From: an uncultured Aquimarina sp.
Lineage (GTDB): Bacteria; Bacteroidota; Bacteroidia; Flavobacteriales; Flavobacteriaceae
Assembly (NCBI RefSeq): GCF_947492965.1
Contig: NZ_CANLOZ010000009.1
Location: forward strand, 62,001 to 126,000
Length of the DNA stretch: 64,000 nt
Reading direction: 5' to 3'
Below the pieces are notes generated by a model. It saw only the letters and a program-made list of their open reading frames with translations, did not search any database and was not told the DNA's origin. The position numbers and the translations under genes were made by a program. Below are positions 13,843 through 23,394 of this stretch, in pieces; the first letter of the stretch is position 1, and each line of letters starts with the position of its first letter.

Positions 13843-16341
13843 ATGAAACTTTTTAAATTATTACCCAAACTATTATTTCTGATTTGTGGTTGTGCAGCCT
13901 TAGCACAGGTGCAAGTAACAGGAACCATCGTCGATTCTCAAAATACGCCCATCGTAGGAGCTACTATTTCTTTAGAAAGTAACGCAAATACTTTTGGAAA
14001 ATTAACAGACGATTCTGGAAAATTTGAAATAGATGCTCCTTCCGGAAATTATAAAATTGAAGTACGCTATTTAGGTTTTCAAGCATATAAGAATACCATA
14101 GAAACTGGTAACACTTCTTCGTACGATGTAGGTACTATTCAATTAGAAGAAGGTACAGAACAACTACAAACTGTCGAAGTTGTTGGTCGGGTTAGAAAAG
14201 ATTACAACAGTGATTATTCTTTTTCGGCTACCAAAATAGCGATCAAAAATAAAGAACTACCACAGGTAGTAGCTGCTGTAACCAAGGAGCTTATTGCAGA
14301 TCGACAAGCTTTTCAGTTACCAGACGCTGTAAAAACAGTGAGTAATGTTGCTATTACTGGTTTATACAACCACTATAATATTAGAGGTATTACACAAGCA
14401 GATGATGGACAAGTGCTTAATGGTATGCGTACACGTCAGTACTATTTTTTACAACCAATTACCTCTCACCTAGAACGTGTTGAAGTTATCAAAGGACCTT
14501 CATCTGTAACATTTTCTAGTGCTGATCCTGGAGGAACTGTAAATATGGTAACTAAAAAACCATTAACTGAAAATCGTAATGAAGTATCTGTATCTGCAGG
14601 TAGTTTTGGAACATTAAGAGCCACTGCAGATTTCACAGGTCCTTTAAACGATTCTAAAACGTTATTATATCGCTTTAATGCAGCAATTCAGGAAGCTGAT
14701 TCTTTTAGAGATATTGTAAATAACAATGCTATTTTAATTTCTCCATCTTTAAGTTATATCCCTAACGAAAGTACATCGCTTAATGTAGAAATGATTTATA
14801 ATAATGCTGAAGGTAATTTGGATCGAGGACAACCAATTTTTGATGCTGTAGATGATAACTATGACCCAAATAGTACACCAACTACTTTAAATCCTGGCGC
14901 AATTAACGACTTCTACAAAACCAAAGAATTCATATTCATGACAAGTTTTAGTAAAAAATTTACGAAAAACTTTGGTTTCAATGCTCAGTATATGAAGCAA
15001 ACTTGGGATGAGGATTTACAAGAACACAGAGCGGATGCATTCCGTCAGGCGTATAATATTAATGGAGATTTAGTTCCTAATCTTGTAGCAATGAGATACG
15101 CTGAAAGGCAACAAAATTGGAATACTGATAATTTCAGTGGATTTTTTAATTACGATATCGAAAAAGGAAATATCACTAATAAAATTTTAGTAGGATATGA
15201 TGCTTCCAGATGGGAAAGAAGAACCGGTGGAGCTAATAGTTCTAGAGATTATTTATTAAATGATGGATCTACGGCTAGATTTAGACCTGGAACAAGTGAC
15301 CCTAATGATTTTCAGCAAACTGCGGATGGTTTATTAGTTCCTGCAGTACCACATTTAGACTTAACAAATCCTTTTAACGGAATAAGAAATACGAATAACT
15401 ATGTACTTTCGCAATTTGAAATTCCAGCAAACTTAACAACTTCTAATGGTGTTTATATTCAGAATCAATTTAAGATTGGAAGATTTTCAGCTTTAGTAAA
15501 CTTGAGATATGAGTGGTTTAAAGATATCTTCGATTATGAAGGAGATGAAGAGGAATTTACCACTAACGCTTTTGTACCGAGATTAGGTGTAACTTACGAA
15601 GTTACAGATGATATTAGCGTATATACTACCTATTTAGAAGGATTTCAACCTCATACCAATACAGTATCGTTATCTCCTTCTGCAGAAGGATTCTTTTGGG
15701 CTGCTTCGCCAGGTAGATTTGATCCACTAGAAAGTAGCTTAATAGAACTAGGTGCCAAAGGAGAATTTTTGAATGGAAAAATATTTGCCAACTTAGCAAT
15801 CTTTAATATCACTCAAAAGAATATCTTACTTGGAGATACTTTTGATTTAGGTAATTTAACCACTAGAGGAGAACAAAGAAGTAGAGGTTTTGAAGCGGAT
15901 ATTTCGGGTTATGTATTACCAAATTTCCAATTAACAGCTTCTTATGGTTATACTGATGCTACAATCGAAGAAGATGCAATTGCAGAATTTGTAGGACAAC
16001 GAATCGGAGGAGCTCCAAAGCATAATGCTAATTTTTGGGGTAGATATGATTTTACCACTACTCCAATATTAAAGGGAATTGGAATTGGTTTTGGTGCTCA
16101 ATATGTAGATGAAAGATTTACTTGGTATAATCCTACTTATAATACTAGTAGAGTATTATTGCCAGAATATACTGTATTTGATGGAGCGATTTATTACAAG
16201 CCAAACATCATAAATATGCAGTTAACTTTAAAAGTTAATAACATCTTTAATGACACCTATTGGTTAGGTGGTCTTAGTCCAAATAGATTAGGACCTGGTG
16301 CTCCCAGAAACTTTTTGTTAACCGCAACCTATAAATTCTAA
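13843..16341 (+). CDS. TonB-dependent outer membrane receptor, siderophore-receptor type
   Basis: An 832-residue receptor: signal peptide (1-21), a carboxypeptidase-D-like regulatory domain at about 22-105 (VTGTIVDSQNTPIVGAT), a plug at about 130-240 with NIRGITQADDG and RVEVIKGPSSV, and a beta-barrel ending in the terminal aromatic ATYKF. It resembles ferrichrome or metallophore receptors rather than SusC and has no SusD partner. It lies between an ABC ATPase gene and two ABC-2 permease genes, all co-directional with gaps of 24 and 4 bp. Given the operator upstream, a zinc chelate or free-metal ligand is the most likely substrate; this is inferred. Confidence 0.92.
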   Translation: MKLFKLLPKLLFLICGCAALAQVQVTGTIVDSQNTPIVGATISLESNANTFGKLTDDSGKFEIDAPSGNYKIEVRYLGFQAYKNTIETGNTSSYDVGTIQLEEGTEQLQTVEVVGRVRKDYNSDYSFSATKIAIKNKELPQVVAAVTKELIADRQAFQLPDAVKTVSNVAITGLYNHYNIRGITQADDGQVLNGMRTRQYYFLQPITSHLERVEVIKGPSSVTFSSADPGGTVNMVTKKPLTENRNEVSVSAGSFGTLRATADFTGPLNDSKTLLYRFNAAIQEADSFRDIVNNNAILISPSLSYIPNESTSLNVEMIYNNAEGNLDRGQPIFDAVDDNYDPNSTPTTLNPGAINDFYKTKEFIFMTSFSKKFTKNFGFNAQYMKQTWDEDLQEHRADAFRQAYNINGDLVPNLVAMRYAERQQNWNTDNFSGFFNYDIEKGNITNKILVGYDASRWERRTGGANSSRDYLLNDGSTARFRPGTSDPNDFQQTADGLLVPAVPHLDLTNPFNGIRNTNNYVLSQFEIPANLTTSNGVYIQNQFKIGRFSALVNLRYEWFKDIFDYEGDEEEFTTNAFVPRLGVTYEVTDDISVYTTYLEGFQPHTNTVSLSPSAEGFFWAASPGRFDPLESSLIELGAKGEFLNGKIFANLAIFNITQKNILLGDTFDLGNLTTRGEQRSRGFEADISGYVLPNFQLTASYGYTDATIEEDAIAEFVGQRIGGAPKHNANFWGRYDFTTTPILKGIGIGFGAQYVDERFTWYNPTYNTSRVLLPEYTVFDGAIYYKPNIINMQLTLKVNNIFNDTYWLGGLSPNRLGPGAPRNFLLTATYKF

Positions 16342-16345
16342 AAAG

Positions 16346-17797
16346 ATGCAATGGGCTAATATTCGATTATTCGCAATCCACTTTTGGCGTAATGCGACTA
16401 CTCCCAAGACTTTTTATGTATTGTATTCAATTTTTATACTACTAACAGCGTATTCCGCTGTTAGTGGTATAAACAACTATATCACGCAAAATGAGATTCG
16501 ACAAGAACATCAGGAAAAAGCGAGACAAAGTTGGGAAGCTAATCCAGATAAGCATCCGCATAGAATGGCACATTTTGGAACTTTTGCATTTCGAATCCCT
16601 TCCACATTAGGAATATTTGATTATGGATTAGAAAGTTTTACTGGGAATACAGTTTTTTTAGAAGCGCATCGACAGAATAGTGTCAATTTTTCCGAAGCTA
16701 CATTTTCTACAGGAATGTTACGATTCGGCGAGTTAAGTCTTGCTCTATTATTACAATTGGTATTACCTATTATTTTATTTTTTATTGGTTTTTCTGGAGT
16801 TGCAAGAGATAAACAGAACGGAACTTTGAAAATACTATTATCCCAAGGAGCTCACTGGAAAGAGATCTTATTCGGGAAATCTATCGGTCTTTTTATAATT
16901 TCTTTATTGTTTTTTACACCTATCTTATTATTAGTAATTATTGCTCTGTTCTTTTTAGAAAGTCCGATATCACAAGATTATAGATGGTTACGTCTCGGAA
17001 TCATTGGGCTAAATTATTTGGCTTTCCTATTTATCTTATCTGCTATCACCATCACAATATCGACTTCTAGTAATTCTCCTAAAAATGCTTTATTACGTTT
17101 ATTAGGTATTTGGTTACTCTTGGTTATTTTATTACCAAAATCTGCGCAAGCTATGGGAAACTATTGGTTTCCTACACCAAGTAAATTAGCTTTTCAATCC
17201 GCTATTGAAAAAGAAGTTATTCAAAAAGGAGATAGTCATAATCCAAATGACCCTCATTACAATGGTTTAAGGGATTCTATATTAACCGTTCATAATGTTA
17301 GTAAAGTTACCGATCTTCCTTTTAACTATTCGGGTTTTGTAATGCGAGAAGGTGAGAAAATCACTTCGGCTCTTTACAAAAAACATCAAGCAAGATTGGT
17401 TGATATTTATAAAAGTCAAAATGATGTAACGAGATTTTCATCCTTTATCAATCCGTTTACAGCAATCAAATTAGTATCCATGACCATGTCTAGTACGGAT
17501 TTTTCGTCGTATGTAGATTTTCAGGATAAAGCTGATAACTATCGATATACTTTAGCACAAACCATGAATGAATTACAGATGGAATATATCAGTCCAAAAA
17601 AAGAAAGTGGTTCTGAAGGAAAAACACATGTAGTAGATCACGAGCATTGGGAAGAGTTTGAAGATTTTAAACACGAGCCTATAACTTTTTCTAAATCTAT
17701 GAAAGAAGCGCTTCCTGCCTTACTATCCATTATTTTTTGGACAATAGCTGCAATCGGGTTATTGGTATTCACTTCTAAAAGAGCAAGAGCGATATGA
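16346..17797 (+). CDS. ABC-2 permease, DUF3526/NosY type (first of two)
   Basis: A 483-residue membrane protein with one helix at about 20-40, a long extracytoplasmic segment, then a group of helices at about 130-270 and a last one near 455-475. It carries the ABC-2 permease layout ARDKQNGTLKILLSQG (the cytosolic coupling segment). A second extracytoplasmic region at about 275-450 includes VVDHEHWEEFEDFKHE, rich in His and acidic residues. The stop codon overlaps the start of the next permease (ATGA). The pair would form a heterodimeric channel with the ATPase at 13123. Confidence 0.82.
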   Translation: MQWANIRLFAIHFWRNATTPKTFYVLYSIFILLTAYSAVSGINNYITQNEIRQEHQEKARQSWEANPDKHPHRMAHFGTFAFRIPSTLGIFDYGLESFTGNTVFLEAHRQNSVNFSEATFSTGMLRFGELSLALLLQLVLPIILFFIGFSGVARDKQNGTLKILLSQGAHWKEILFGKSIGLFIISLLFFTPILLLVIIALFFLESPISQDYRWLRLGIIGLNYLAFLFILSAITITISTSSNSPKNALLRLLGIWLLLVILLPKSAQAMGNYWFPTPSKLAFQSAIEKEVIQKGDSHNPNDPHYNGLRDSILTVHNVSKVTDLPFNYSGFVMREGEKITSALYKKHQARLVDIYKSQNDVTRFSSFINPFTAIKLVSMTMSSTDFSSYVDFQDKADNYRYTLAQTMNELQMEYISPKKESGSEGKTHVVDHEHWEEFEDFKHEPITFSKSMKEALPALLSIIFWTIAAIGLLVFTSKRARAI

Positions 17798-19140
17798 CGT
17801 TATATAAATTATTATTTCAACAATGTATTCGATCCAAAGAAGTTTGGATAAGCCTTGTACTACTAATTTTATTAGGTGTTGTAGGAATTATTATTGGAGA
17901 TAAACACCTTAAGAGACAGCAAGATGCGATTATCGAAGTAAAAGAATACCAAGAACAACACTTTGATCGACAGGTATCGTTGCACAATGATGATTTAGGT
18001 CTCTTATTATATTATGCCAAGTTTGCTTATATCAACTCACTAGATCCGTTGGCCGGATTATCCATTGGACAATCAGATGTTAATCCAACCGTAAAACGAA
18101 TTACAATTAAAACCTTTGAAGCACAAAAATATGATACTGATCTCATAAATCCCATGAACCTACAATCTGGGAATCTAGATCTTTCTTTTGTGATTATTTA
18201 TCTTTTCCCGCTACTCGTAATTGTTCTTAGTTTTAATGTTCTTTCTGAAGAAACAGAAACAGGAACCTGGAGACTTGTTGCCATTCAATCTAGATCAAAA
18301 CTTGGTTTTATTATTTCCAAGCTTCTGATTAGGTTCATCTTATTATCAGTAGTGTTAGTCGTTCTTTTTACTATTGCCAAATTAACTCTCGACCTACCAT
18401 TGAATCTACAATTTTTTTGGATGTTTAGTTTATCCTTGCTTTATGTTGTTTTTTGGTTTACGGTAAGTTTTTTTATTATAAGTTTTAAGAAATCTTCTGG
18501 ATTTAACGCCCTATTACTTTTATCAGTTTGGTTGGTATTAATCATCCTTGTACCAGCAGGAATTAATGCCTATGTTTCTTCTAAATACCCTTTGCCAGAA
18601 GCGTTAAGTACTGCTATAGCACAAAGAGATGGTTATCATGTAAAATGGGATACTGATAAAAAGGAAACTATAGAGAAATTTTACAAGCATTATCCTCAAT
18701 TTAAAAACTATGGGTATCCAACAGATGGTTTTAATTGGTTATGGTACTATGCTATGCAACAAATGGGAGATGATGATTCTAAAAAACAAAGAGATGCTTT
18801 TAATGAAAAAATTAAATTGCGCGAACAAACCAGTGACCAAATTGCATCTATAATTCCAAATATGCATTTGCAACTTGCTTTTAACCAACTAGCAGGAACC
18901 AGTATGAACCAACAAATGGGATACTTAGATGCTACTGATGAATTTCATGAAAAATTACGTTTATTTTTCTATCCGAAAATATTTGAAGGCAAATATGCAG
19001 AGACTATAGATTGGAAGCAAATTGTTCCTGAATATTATACCACAAAAACGTCATTGAGCCCTATAAAAGGTATTGCTCCTTTACTTATTGCATCGATATT
19101 GATGATATTAATTTCGATACCCATGACAAAAAAATTGTAA
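17794..19140 (+). CDS. ABC-2 permease, DUF3526/NosY type (second of two)
   Basis: A 448-residue partner of the preceding permease with the same layout: helix at about 18-35, coupling segment SEETETGTWRLVAIQS, helix bundle at about 130-260, extracytoplasmic DUF3526-like region at about 260-420 and a final helix at the C-terminus. Translation is probably coupled through the 4-bp overlap. It is the last gene of the rightward operon and meets the opposing hydrolase gene after 6 bp. The transported substrate is unknown; export of a metallophore, or mechanical help to the TonB receptor system, are both open. Confidence 0.82.
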   Translation: MTLYKLLFQQCIRSKEVWISLVLLILLGVVGIIIGDKHLKRQQDAIIEVKEYQEQHFDRQVSLHNDDLGLLLYYAKFAYINSLDPLAGLSIGQSDVNPTVKRITIKTFEAQKYDTDLINPMNLQSGNLDLSFVIIYLFPLLVIVLSFNVLSEETETGTWRLVAIQSRSKLGFIISKLLIRFILLSVVLVVLFTIAKLTLDLPLNLQFFWMFSLSLLYVVFWFTVSFFIISFKKSSGFNALLLLSVWLVLIILVPAGINAYVSSKYPLPEALSTAIAQRDGYHVKWDTDKKETIEKFYKHYPQFKNYGYPTDGFNWLWYYAMQQMGDDDSKKQRDAFNEKIKLREQTSDQIASIIPNMHLQLAFNQLAGTSMNQQMGYLDATDEFHEKLRLFFYPKIFEGKYAETIDWKQIVPEYYTTKTSLSPIKGIAPLLIASILMILISIPMTKKL

Positions 19141-19146
19141 CTAAGA

Positions 19147-20193
19147 TCATTCAGGTAACACGCCTACACTCATAAGTGTTTCACCTTTATTAATTGGTGG
19201 AGTACCAATCATATAGAGGATTACTCCACTTTCTGAAGCTATTATTTTTTCTAAGGTATTACCAAAAAAATCAGTTGTATAGCCTATAAGTTCTCCTTTT
19301 TTAATAAGATCACCGGCTTTTTTTTCTGTGTAAAAGAGGCCGGTTGATTTACTTTTTAGAGTTACTCTTTTTGTAATAATTGTTGGTTTTATTTTGGATT
19401 CCGATGATATACTATCAAACATTTGCAAATGCTTTAATAAAGAAATCATACCATCTACAATTCTTTTTGTTTCTACTTTATCAGGAATACCAAGTCGACC
19501 ACACTCAATATCTACTGATGGGATCTTACGATGAAAAGCTTCTTGAGAACAATATATACTTGGAGTTTTCAGTCTCTCTTGTTTGATATTAAAAATTATA
19601 GAATAATCAAATCCCATAGCTAACGCCATTTCTTTACCTTTTTTGGAAACTTCTGGTAATGCTTCGCTCTGATACCAAGCATTATAAGCGCGTAAATCTT
19701 CCGGAGCATCTCCAGCATGCATATCCACAAAAAAGTCAGATTTAGTTATTATATCAGACGTGATCATATGCGCAATACGTTGAGTAATTGTTCCATTAGG
19801 ATCTCCTGGGAAAGAACGGTTTAAATTTTTTCCATCCATAGGATTTACATAGGGGCTTCTTCCTAAAAAAGCTGGCACATTAGCTAACTGTACTAAAATG
19901 ACTGTCCCAGACAATTTTTGAGGGTCTATTTTCCTATTTAATTCTTGAGCTGCTAATATCGGAGGATATTCATATCCATGTACTCCTGCCGTTATTCCTA
20001 ATACAGGTCCAGATTTTACGCCATGAAATATGGTAACAGGCACAAATGTACTATCCTTATCAGATCTTACGGGAACTTTAATATGACTTTTGGTTCCAGG
20101 AGCAATTGATTTATTTTGAAAAGAAAAAGGACTTTGTGCTAACCCATGGATATGTAGTATTACAAGTAAACTTATGGAAAATGCTCTTTTCAT
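19147..20193 (-). CDS. Exported succinylglutamate desuccinylase/aspartoacylase-family hydrolase
   Basis: A 348-residue zinc amidohydrolase of the AstE/AspA (M14-like) family. Zinc ligands are H72 and E75 in GVHGYEYP and H159 in DMHAGD; DIECGRLG is also conserved. The start at 20193 gives a signal peptide (ending near HGLAQ); an ATG 18 bp upstream is possible. The C-terminal beta domain (about 255-348) is typical of the family. Export suggests action on extracellular N-acyl amino acids or related amides. Being a zinc enzyme next to a zinc-type operon may be coincidence: it is on the other strand. Confidence 0.85.
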   Translation of the reverse strand: MKRAFSISLLVILHIHGLAQSPFSFQNKSIAPGTKSHIKVPVRSDKDSTFVPVTIFHGVKSGPVLGITAGVHGYEYPPILAAQELNRKIDPQKLSGTVILVQLANVPAFLGRSPYVNPMDGKNLNRSFPGDPNGTITQRIAHMITSDIITKSDFFVDMHAGDAPEDLRAYNAWYQSEALPEVSKKGKEMALAMGFDYSIIFNIKQERLKTPSIYCSQEAFHRKIPSVDIECGRLGIPDKVETKRIVDGMISLLKHLQMFDSISSESKIKPTIITKRVTLKSKSTGLFYTEKKAGDLIKKGELIGYTTDFFGNTLEKIIASESGVILYMIGTPPINKGETLMSVGVLPE

Positions 20194-20308
20194 AAAGATA
20201 TATTTTAGCATCTAAAGGTACTGGTTTTATTGGCTAAAACTTAGAAATAAAAGCGCTCATTTTTAACATTAACAGTTAAGATAATGACCTATATACTCAT
20301 AATAAAAC

Positions 20309-20341
20309 AGAAAGATTCTCTCTATTAAAAAGAACCTTTCT
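20309..20341 (-). terminator. Terminator after the cupin gene
   Basis: AGAAAGATTCT and AGAACCTTTCT pair at 10 of 11 positions around an 11-nt loop, 44 bp beyond the stop of the minus-strand cupin gene. A T-rich run follows on that strand. Confidence 0.6.
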
Positions 20342-20384
20342 TTATTAGAAAATCGAATCCAAATTGATGTATCATGTCTATTTT

Positions 20385-21215
20385 TTATGCTCCTTTTCCA
20401 AACATGATTAATATTACTTCTACTGCCTCATCCCTTTCGTTCCACCATTTATGATTCACATTGGCAGGAATAAATACTGTATTCCCTTCAGATACCGTTA
20501 TTCTTTCTCCATCGACTTCTCCTTCAATAGTACCTTTAATGGTAACTCCTAACATGGGAAACGGAGCTGCTTGTTCTCTAGCATCATCTCGTACTCGTTC
20601 GCCTGGTAAAATTCTGTACCAAGCTGTTCTTAAGCCTTTTTCATAATAAAAAATTGTAAAATTAGAACCATGTGCCTTTCTAGTGGTATTCTCTTTAAAG
20701 GGAATGATTTCAGGAAACCCTTTTGTCCAAAAATGAAAAGAAAAGGCATTAAGATTACTATCATCAATTTCTGATGGAGTAAATCCATCCATTTCTCGTA
20801 CACTCATTGGTGTATAATCTCCTGCAAATGCTTTTCCTTGTGCTGTTAATGCATTGATCGTACCATTATGAATTGCTTTTAAAGTTTCAAATTCTATGGT
20901 GTATACATATGTTGGTTTTTTAGGCAAACCTTTTTCCAGAATCACTCCCCATTTCTCTTTGATTTTCTGACCTGTAATCTCTACGGTCCAAGAGCCGTAA
21001 TCGGAAACTTCAATTCCAATAACTCTGCGTTCTGACGCATATCGATCTTTTGTATAATCATCTACAAAAGACCTCAAAATTAATTCAGCATCATTATCTG
21101 TAATATTGCAAGAGTGCACGAGTCCTCCATTAGAAATTGAATTCTCGGTAGCTAGTAAATTTTGAACACCTATCAAAGATAGTACGGTAAATAAATAAGT
21201 TTTTAATGTTTTCAT
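20385..21215 (-). CDS. Exported protein with SCP2-like and cupin domains
   Basis: A 276-residue protein beginning with a signal peptide (MKTLKTYLFT...); an upstream in-frame ATG at 21269 lacks one, so I use 21215. The first half (about 30-150) resembles an SCP2 sterol-carrier-like domain (VEITGQKIKEKWG, TLKAIHNGTINALTAQGKAFAG). The second half (about 160-276) is a cupin: IKGTIEGEVDGERITVSEGNTVFIPANVNHKWWNER holds its two conserved motifs. Cupins bind a metal and a small ligand. Function is unknown; the LytTR gene just upstream (95 bp) on the same strand may regulate it. Confidence 0.7.
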   Translation of the reverse strand: MKTLKTYLFTVLSLIGVQNLLATENSISNGGLVHSCNITDNDAELILRSFVDDYTKDRYASERRVIGIEVSDYGSWTVEITGQKIKEKWGVILEKGLPKKPTYVYTIEFETLKAIHNGTINALTAQGKAFAGDYTPMSVREMDGFTPSEIDDSNLNAFSFHFWTKGFPEIIPFKENTTRKAHGSNFTIFYYEKGLRTAWYRILPGERVRDDAREQAAPFPMLGVTIKGTIEGEVDGERITVSEGNTVFIPANVNHKWWNERDEAVEVILIMFGKGA

Positions 21216-21309
21216 TTGATTAATGATTTTAAAATTACACAAGGCAAATGAATACAAAAACAACTGCAAAAATCAGTATTTATAGGGGTTTGTGGGGAAA
21301 CTACAAGTT

Positions 21310-22131
21310 TTAGGGGTTAATTCGCAATAGATTTAAGATGTCTTCATAATACTTTTCAGAAACTGGAATTTCATCTTCGTAATCCAGAAGCTTTATAATA
21401 GTATTTCTTCGCTTATCATTTTTAATACTAAAGCAATTTATGTTCACTAAATATCTTCGGTGACAACGATAAACTGGTGATATTGGATTTACTATTTGAT
21501 CTTCTATATTCTTTAGACTAGACCTGAAAACAACTTTTTTGCGAAGTCCATCTTCTATTTTATGAATATCTACATAATTATCATCACTTCTTATGTATAA
21601 AATCTCATTAAGACTTAGATCTAACTGTTTTCCATTGGAAGAAGTTATGCGATACGTTTCTTTTGAAGATATAGAGGCTATACTCTGGCGATTAAAATAA
21701 CTAAAAATCCCAACAACAAAAAAAGACACAATAATACCTATTCCTAAAAGTCTTCCTATCACGAGGAAATACTCGGTAAAAGTAAAATCTCTAAAACCAC
21801 CCAAAAAACTCTTGTATAAGAACATTACTCCTCCGACAAAAAGTATTACCAAGGAATACCACAACAGTGCTTTGGCAATATTCCATTTTTTGAAAAAGTT
21901 ATTAAAAATCCGAGGAATCAAAAACTCTATAAAAAAAATAGCAGAGGAAAAAACAACTCCCATGCTGATAGCAATAAGGTTATAGTACCAAATACCATTT
22001 TGATTAATTATATTAAATGGTTTAAAGAGAATAACGAATACACTGGCCAAAAATCCTATTAAAAATACCCAAATAATATTTCTGGTAGTCTTTTTTGGTC
22101 TTGGAAAGGGAGTTCGAAATAATTTAAACAT
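21310..22131 (-). CDS. Membrane-anchored LytTR-type transcriptional regulator
   Basis: A 273-residue protein with four predicted transmembrane helices (about 20-155) and a C-terminal LytTR DNA-binding domain (about 170-270), with LDLSLNEILYIRSDDNY and VYRCHRRYLVNI as typical segments. There is no response-regulator receiver domain, so it may sense a membrane signal directly. Such architectures are common in flavobacteria and act on neighbouring genes. The cupin gene downstream on the same strand is the obvious candidate target. Confidence 0.85.
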   Translation of the reverse strand: MFKLFRTPFPRPKKTTRNIIWVFLIGFLASVFVILFKPFNIINQNGIWYYNLIAISMGVVFSSAIFFIEFLIPRIFNNFFKKWNIAKALLWYSLVILFVGGVMFLYKSFLGGFRDFTFTEYFLVIGRLLGIGIIVSFFVVGIFSYFNRQSIASISSKETYRITSSNGKQLDLSLNEILYIRSDDNYVDIHKIEDGLRKKVVFRSSLKNIEDQIVNPISPVYRCHRRYLVNINCFSIKNDKRRNTIIKLLDYEDEIPVSEKYYEDILNLLRINP

Positions 22132-22423
22132 TAGAATTGCTATTTACCATTTTCCTTTCTTTTGCAACTAAGAATATATTTTGTGCCGCAATGAAGATAA
22201 ACAAGAATATATTAATCTTCCAAAAATGCCTATTTTAAAAAACCTTTCTTTAGAAAAGAACAAGCCAAATCTTATAACAATAAATAAGAGAATAATTCTC
22301 CCAAAACACATAAATCATTCTTGGCATACAAATTGGTATCATAGAGTGGTGTTATAAAATTATAACATTAGAGTTCTTATTTTAAAAAAATAAATATCTT
22401 TAACCCAGTTAAAAAACCTAATT

Positions 22424-23032
22424 ATGAAAAAACTATTACTAGTAGCTGTTCTTATGGCCGCGACTGTTGCTTTTGCCCAAAAGAGAAAAGATCAAGAAGG
22501 AAGCATCAAAAATCTAAAAGGAATTTCTGAATACACACTTGTATTTAACTATGACAATCTTAAGGTTCATAAGTTTGATACTGAAGAGGAGTTTCTAAAA
22601 GATAAAATGGAAAAAAGAGAAAAGAAACATCCAGGAGAAGGAAGAGGTGAAAAATTCAAAAAATCATGGTTTGGTGATAGAGAAGAAAGATACGAGCCAA
22701 AATTTATTGAATCTTTCAACAAACGTTTTGAAGATGGTGAAGTAAAAGTTGGAAAAGACCTTTCTAGTGCTACGCATACTATGAAGGTAAAGACAACTTG
22801 GATATATCCAGGTTACAATGTTGGTGTTTCTAGACAGCCGGCAAAATTAAATGCTACTATTATTGTTTATGAAACTGCAAATCCTGATAAAATCTTATTC
22901 TCTACTAATTATATAAAAGTTCCTGGTGGAGGTGCTTTTGGAAATGACTATAACTCTGGTTATAGAATTTCTGAAGGATATGCTAAACTTGCAAAAGAAC
23001 TTGCAAAATATATCAAGAAAAAGGCGAAATAA
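22424..23032 (+). CDS. Secreted protein of unknown function
   Basis: A 202-residue protein with a clear signal peptide (cleavage near AFAQ). The mature protein is basic and charged, with LKGISEYTLVFNYDNLKVHKF early, a Lys/Glu-rich middle (about 60-90) and a C-terminal part TMKVKTTWIYPGYNVGVSRQPAKL leading to a glycine-rich KVPGGGAFGNDYNSGYR. It is probably a small beta-sandwich; similar proteins are widespread in Bacteroidota without assigned function. It stands alone with its own strong terminator. Confidence 0.6.
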   Translation: MKKLLLVAVLMAATVAFAQKRKDQEGSIKNLKGISEYTLVFNYDNLKVHKFDTEEEFLKDKMEKREKKHPGEGRGEKFKKSWFGDREERYEPKFIESFNKRFEDGEVKVGKDLSSATHTMKVKTTWIYPGYNVGVSRQPAKLNATIIVYETANPDKILFSTNYIKVPGGGAFGNDYNSGYRISEGYAKLAKELAKYIKKKAK

Positions 23033-23052
23033 ACATTTATTCGACATAAAGG

Positions 23053-23084
23053 AAAAGCTGTAGTAAGAGGTTACTACAGCTTTT
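23053..23084 (+). terminator. Strong intrinsic terminator of the 22424 gene
   Basis: A perfect 14-bp stem (AAAAGCTGTAGTAA with its complement) and a GAGG loop, followed by further T residues, 20 bp after the stop codon. Confidence 0.9.
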
Positions 23085-23340
23085 TTTATTACAGTTTTTA
23101 ATGGATATCAAAAGATAAAAGTAAAAGAACAAATAATACATTCAATTACAATTATTAATATCATTACGATTATCGATTGTGATCAGACATAGAAAAAAAT
23201 ATGGCTTAAAACATTTGAGTTATCACTTCTGTTATTTTAATAGCAATCTCAATTATATAATTCTGAATACATCTAAAAATTCTAAAAAAATTTAATAAAG
23301 TTGGATACAAGATATCTTTATTTAGAAAACAATCAATAAA

Positions 23341-23368
23341 AAAACCTGTAGCACATGCTACAGGTTTT
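23341..23368 (-). terminator. Intrinsic terminator at the end of the laminarin locus
   Basis: AAAACCTGTAGC and GCTACAGGTTTT form a perfect 12-bp stem with an ACAT loop. On the minus strand a T-run follows, so it ends the fascin-like gene, whose stop is at 23395. Confidence 0.88.
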
Positions 23369-23394
23369 CTTATTAGATAATCACAATTCACTAC

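Larger units (their letters stand above)
23033..23394. other. Intergenic region with two terminators
   Basis: Between the convergent secreted-protein gene and the fascin-like gene lie two strong hairpins (23053-23084 and 23341-23368). The 250 bp between them are AT-rich; a 61-codon minus frame there looks non-coding, and I see no other feature. Confidence 0.6.

Noticed and set aside
23206..23391. 61-codon minus-strand frame before the fascin-like gene terminator
   Set aside because: It spans the terminator hairpin at 23341-23368 and has no recognisable domain; likely non-coding.
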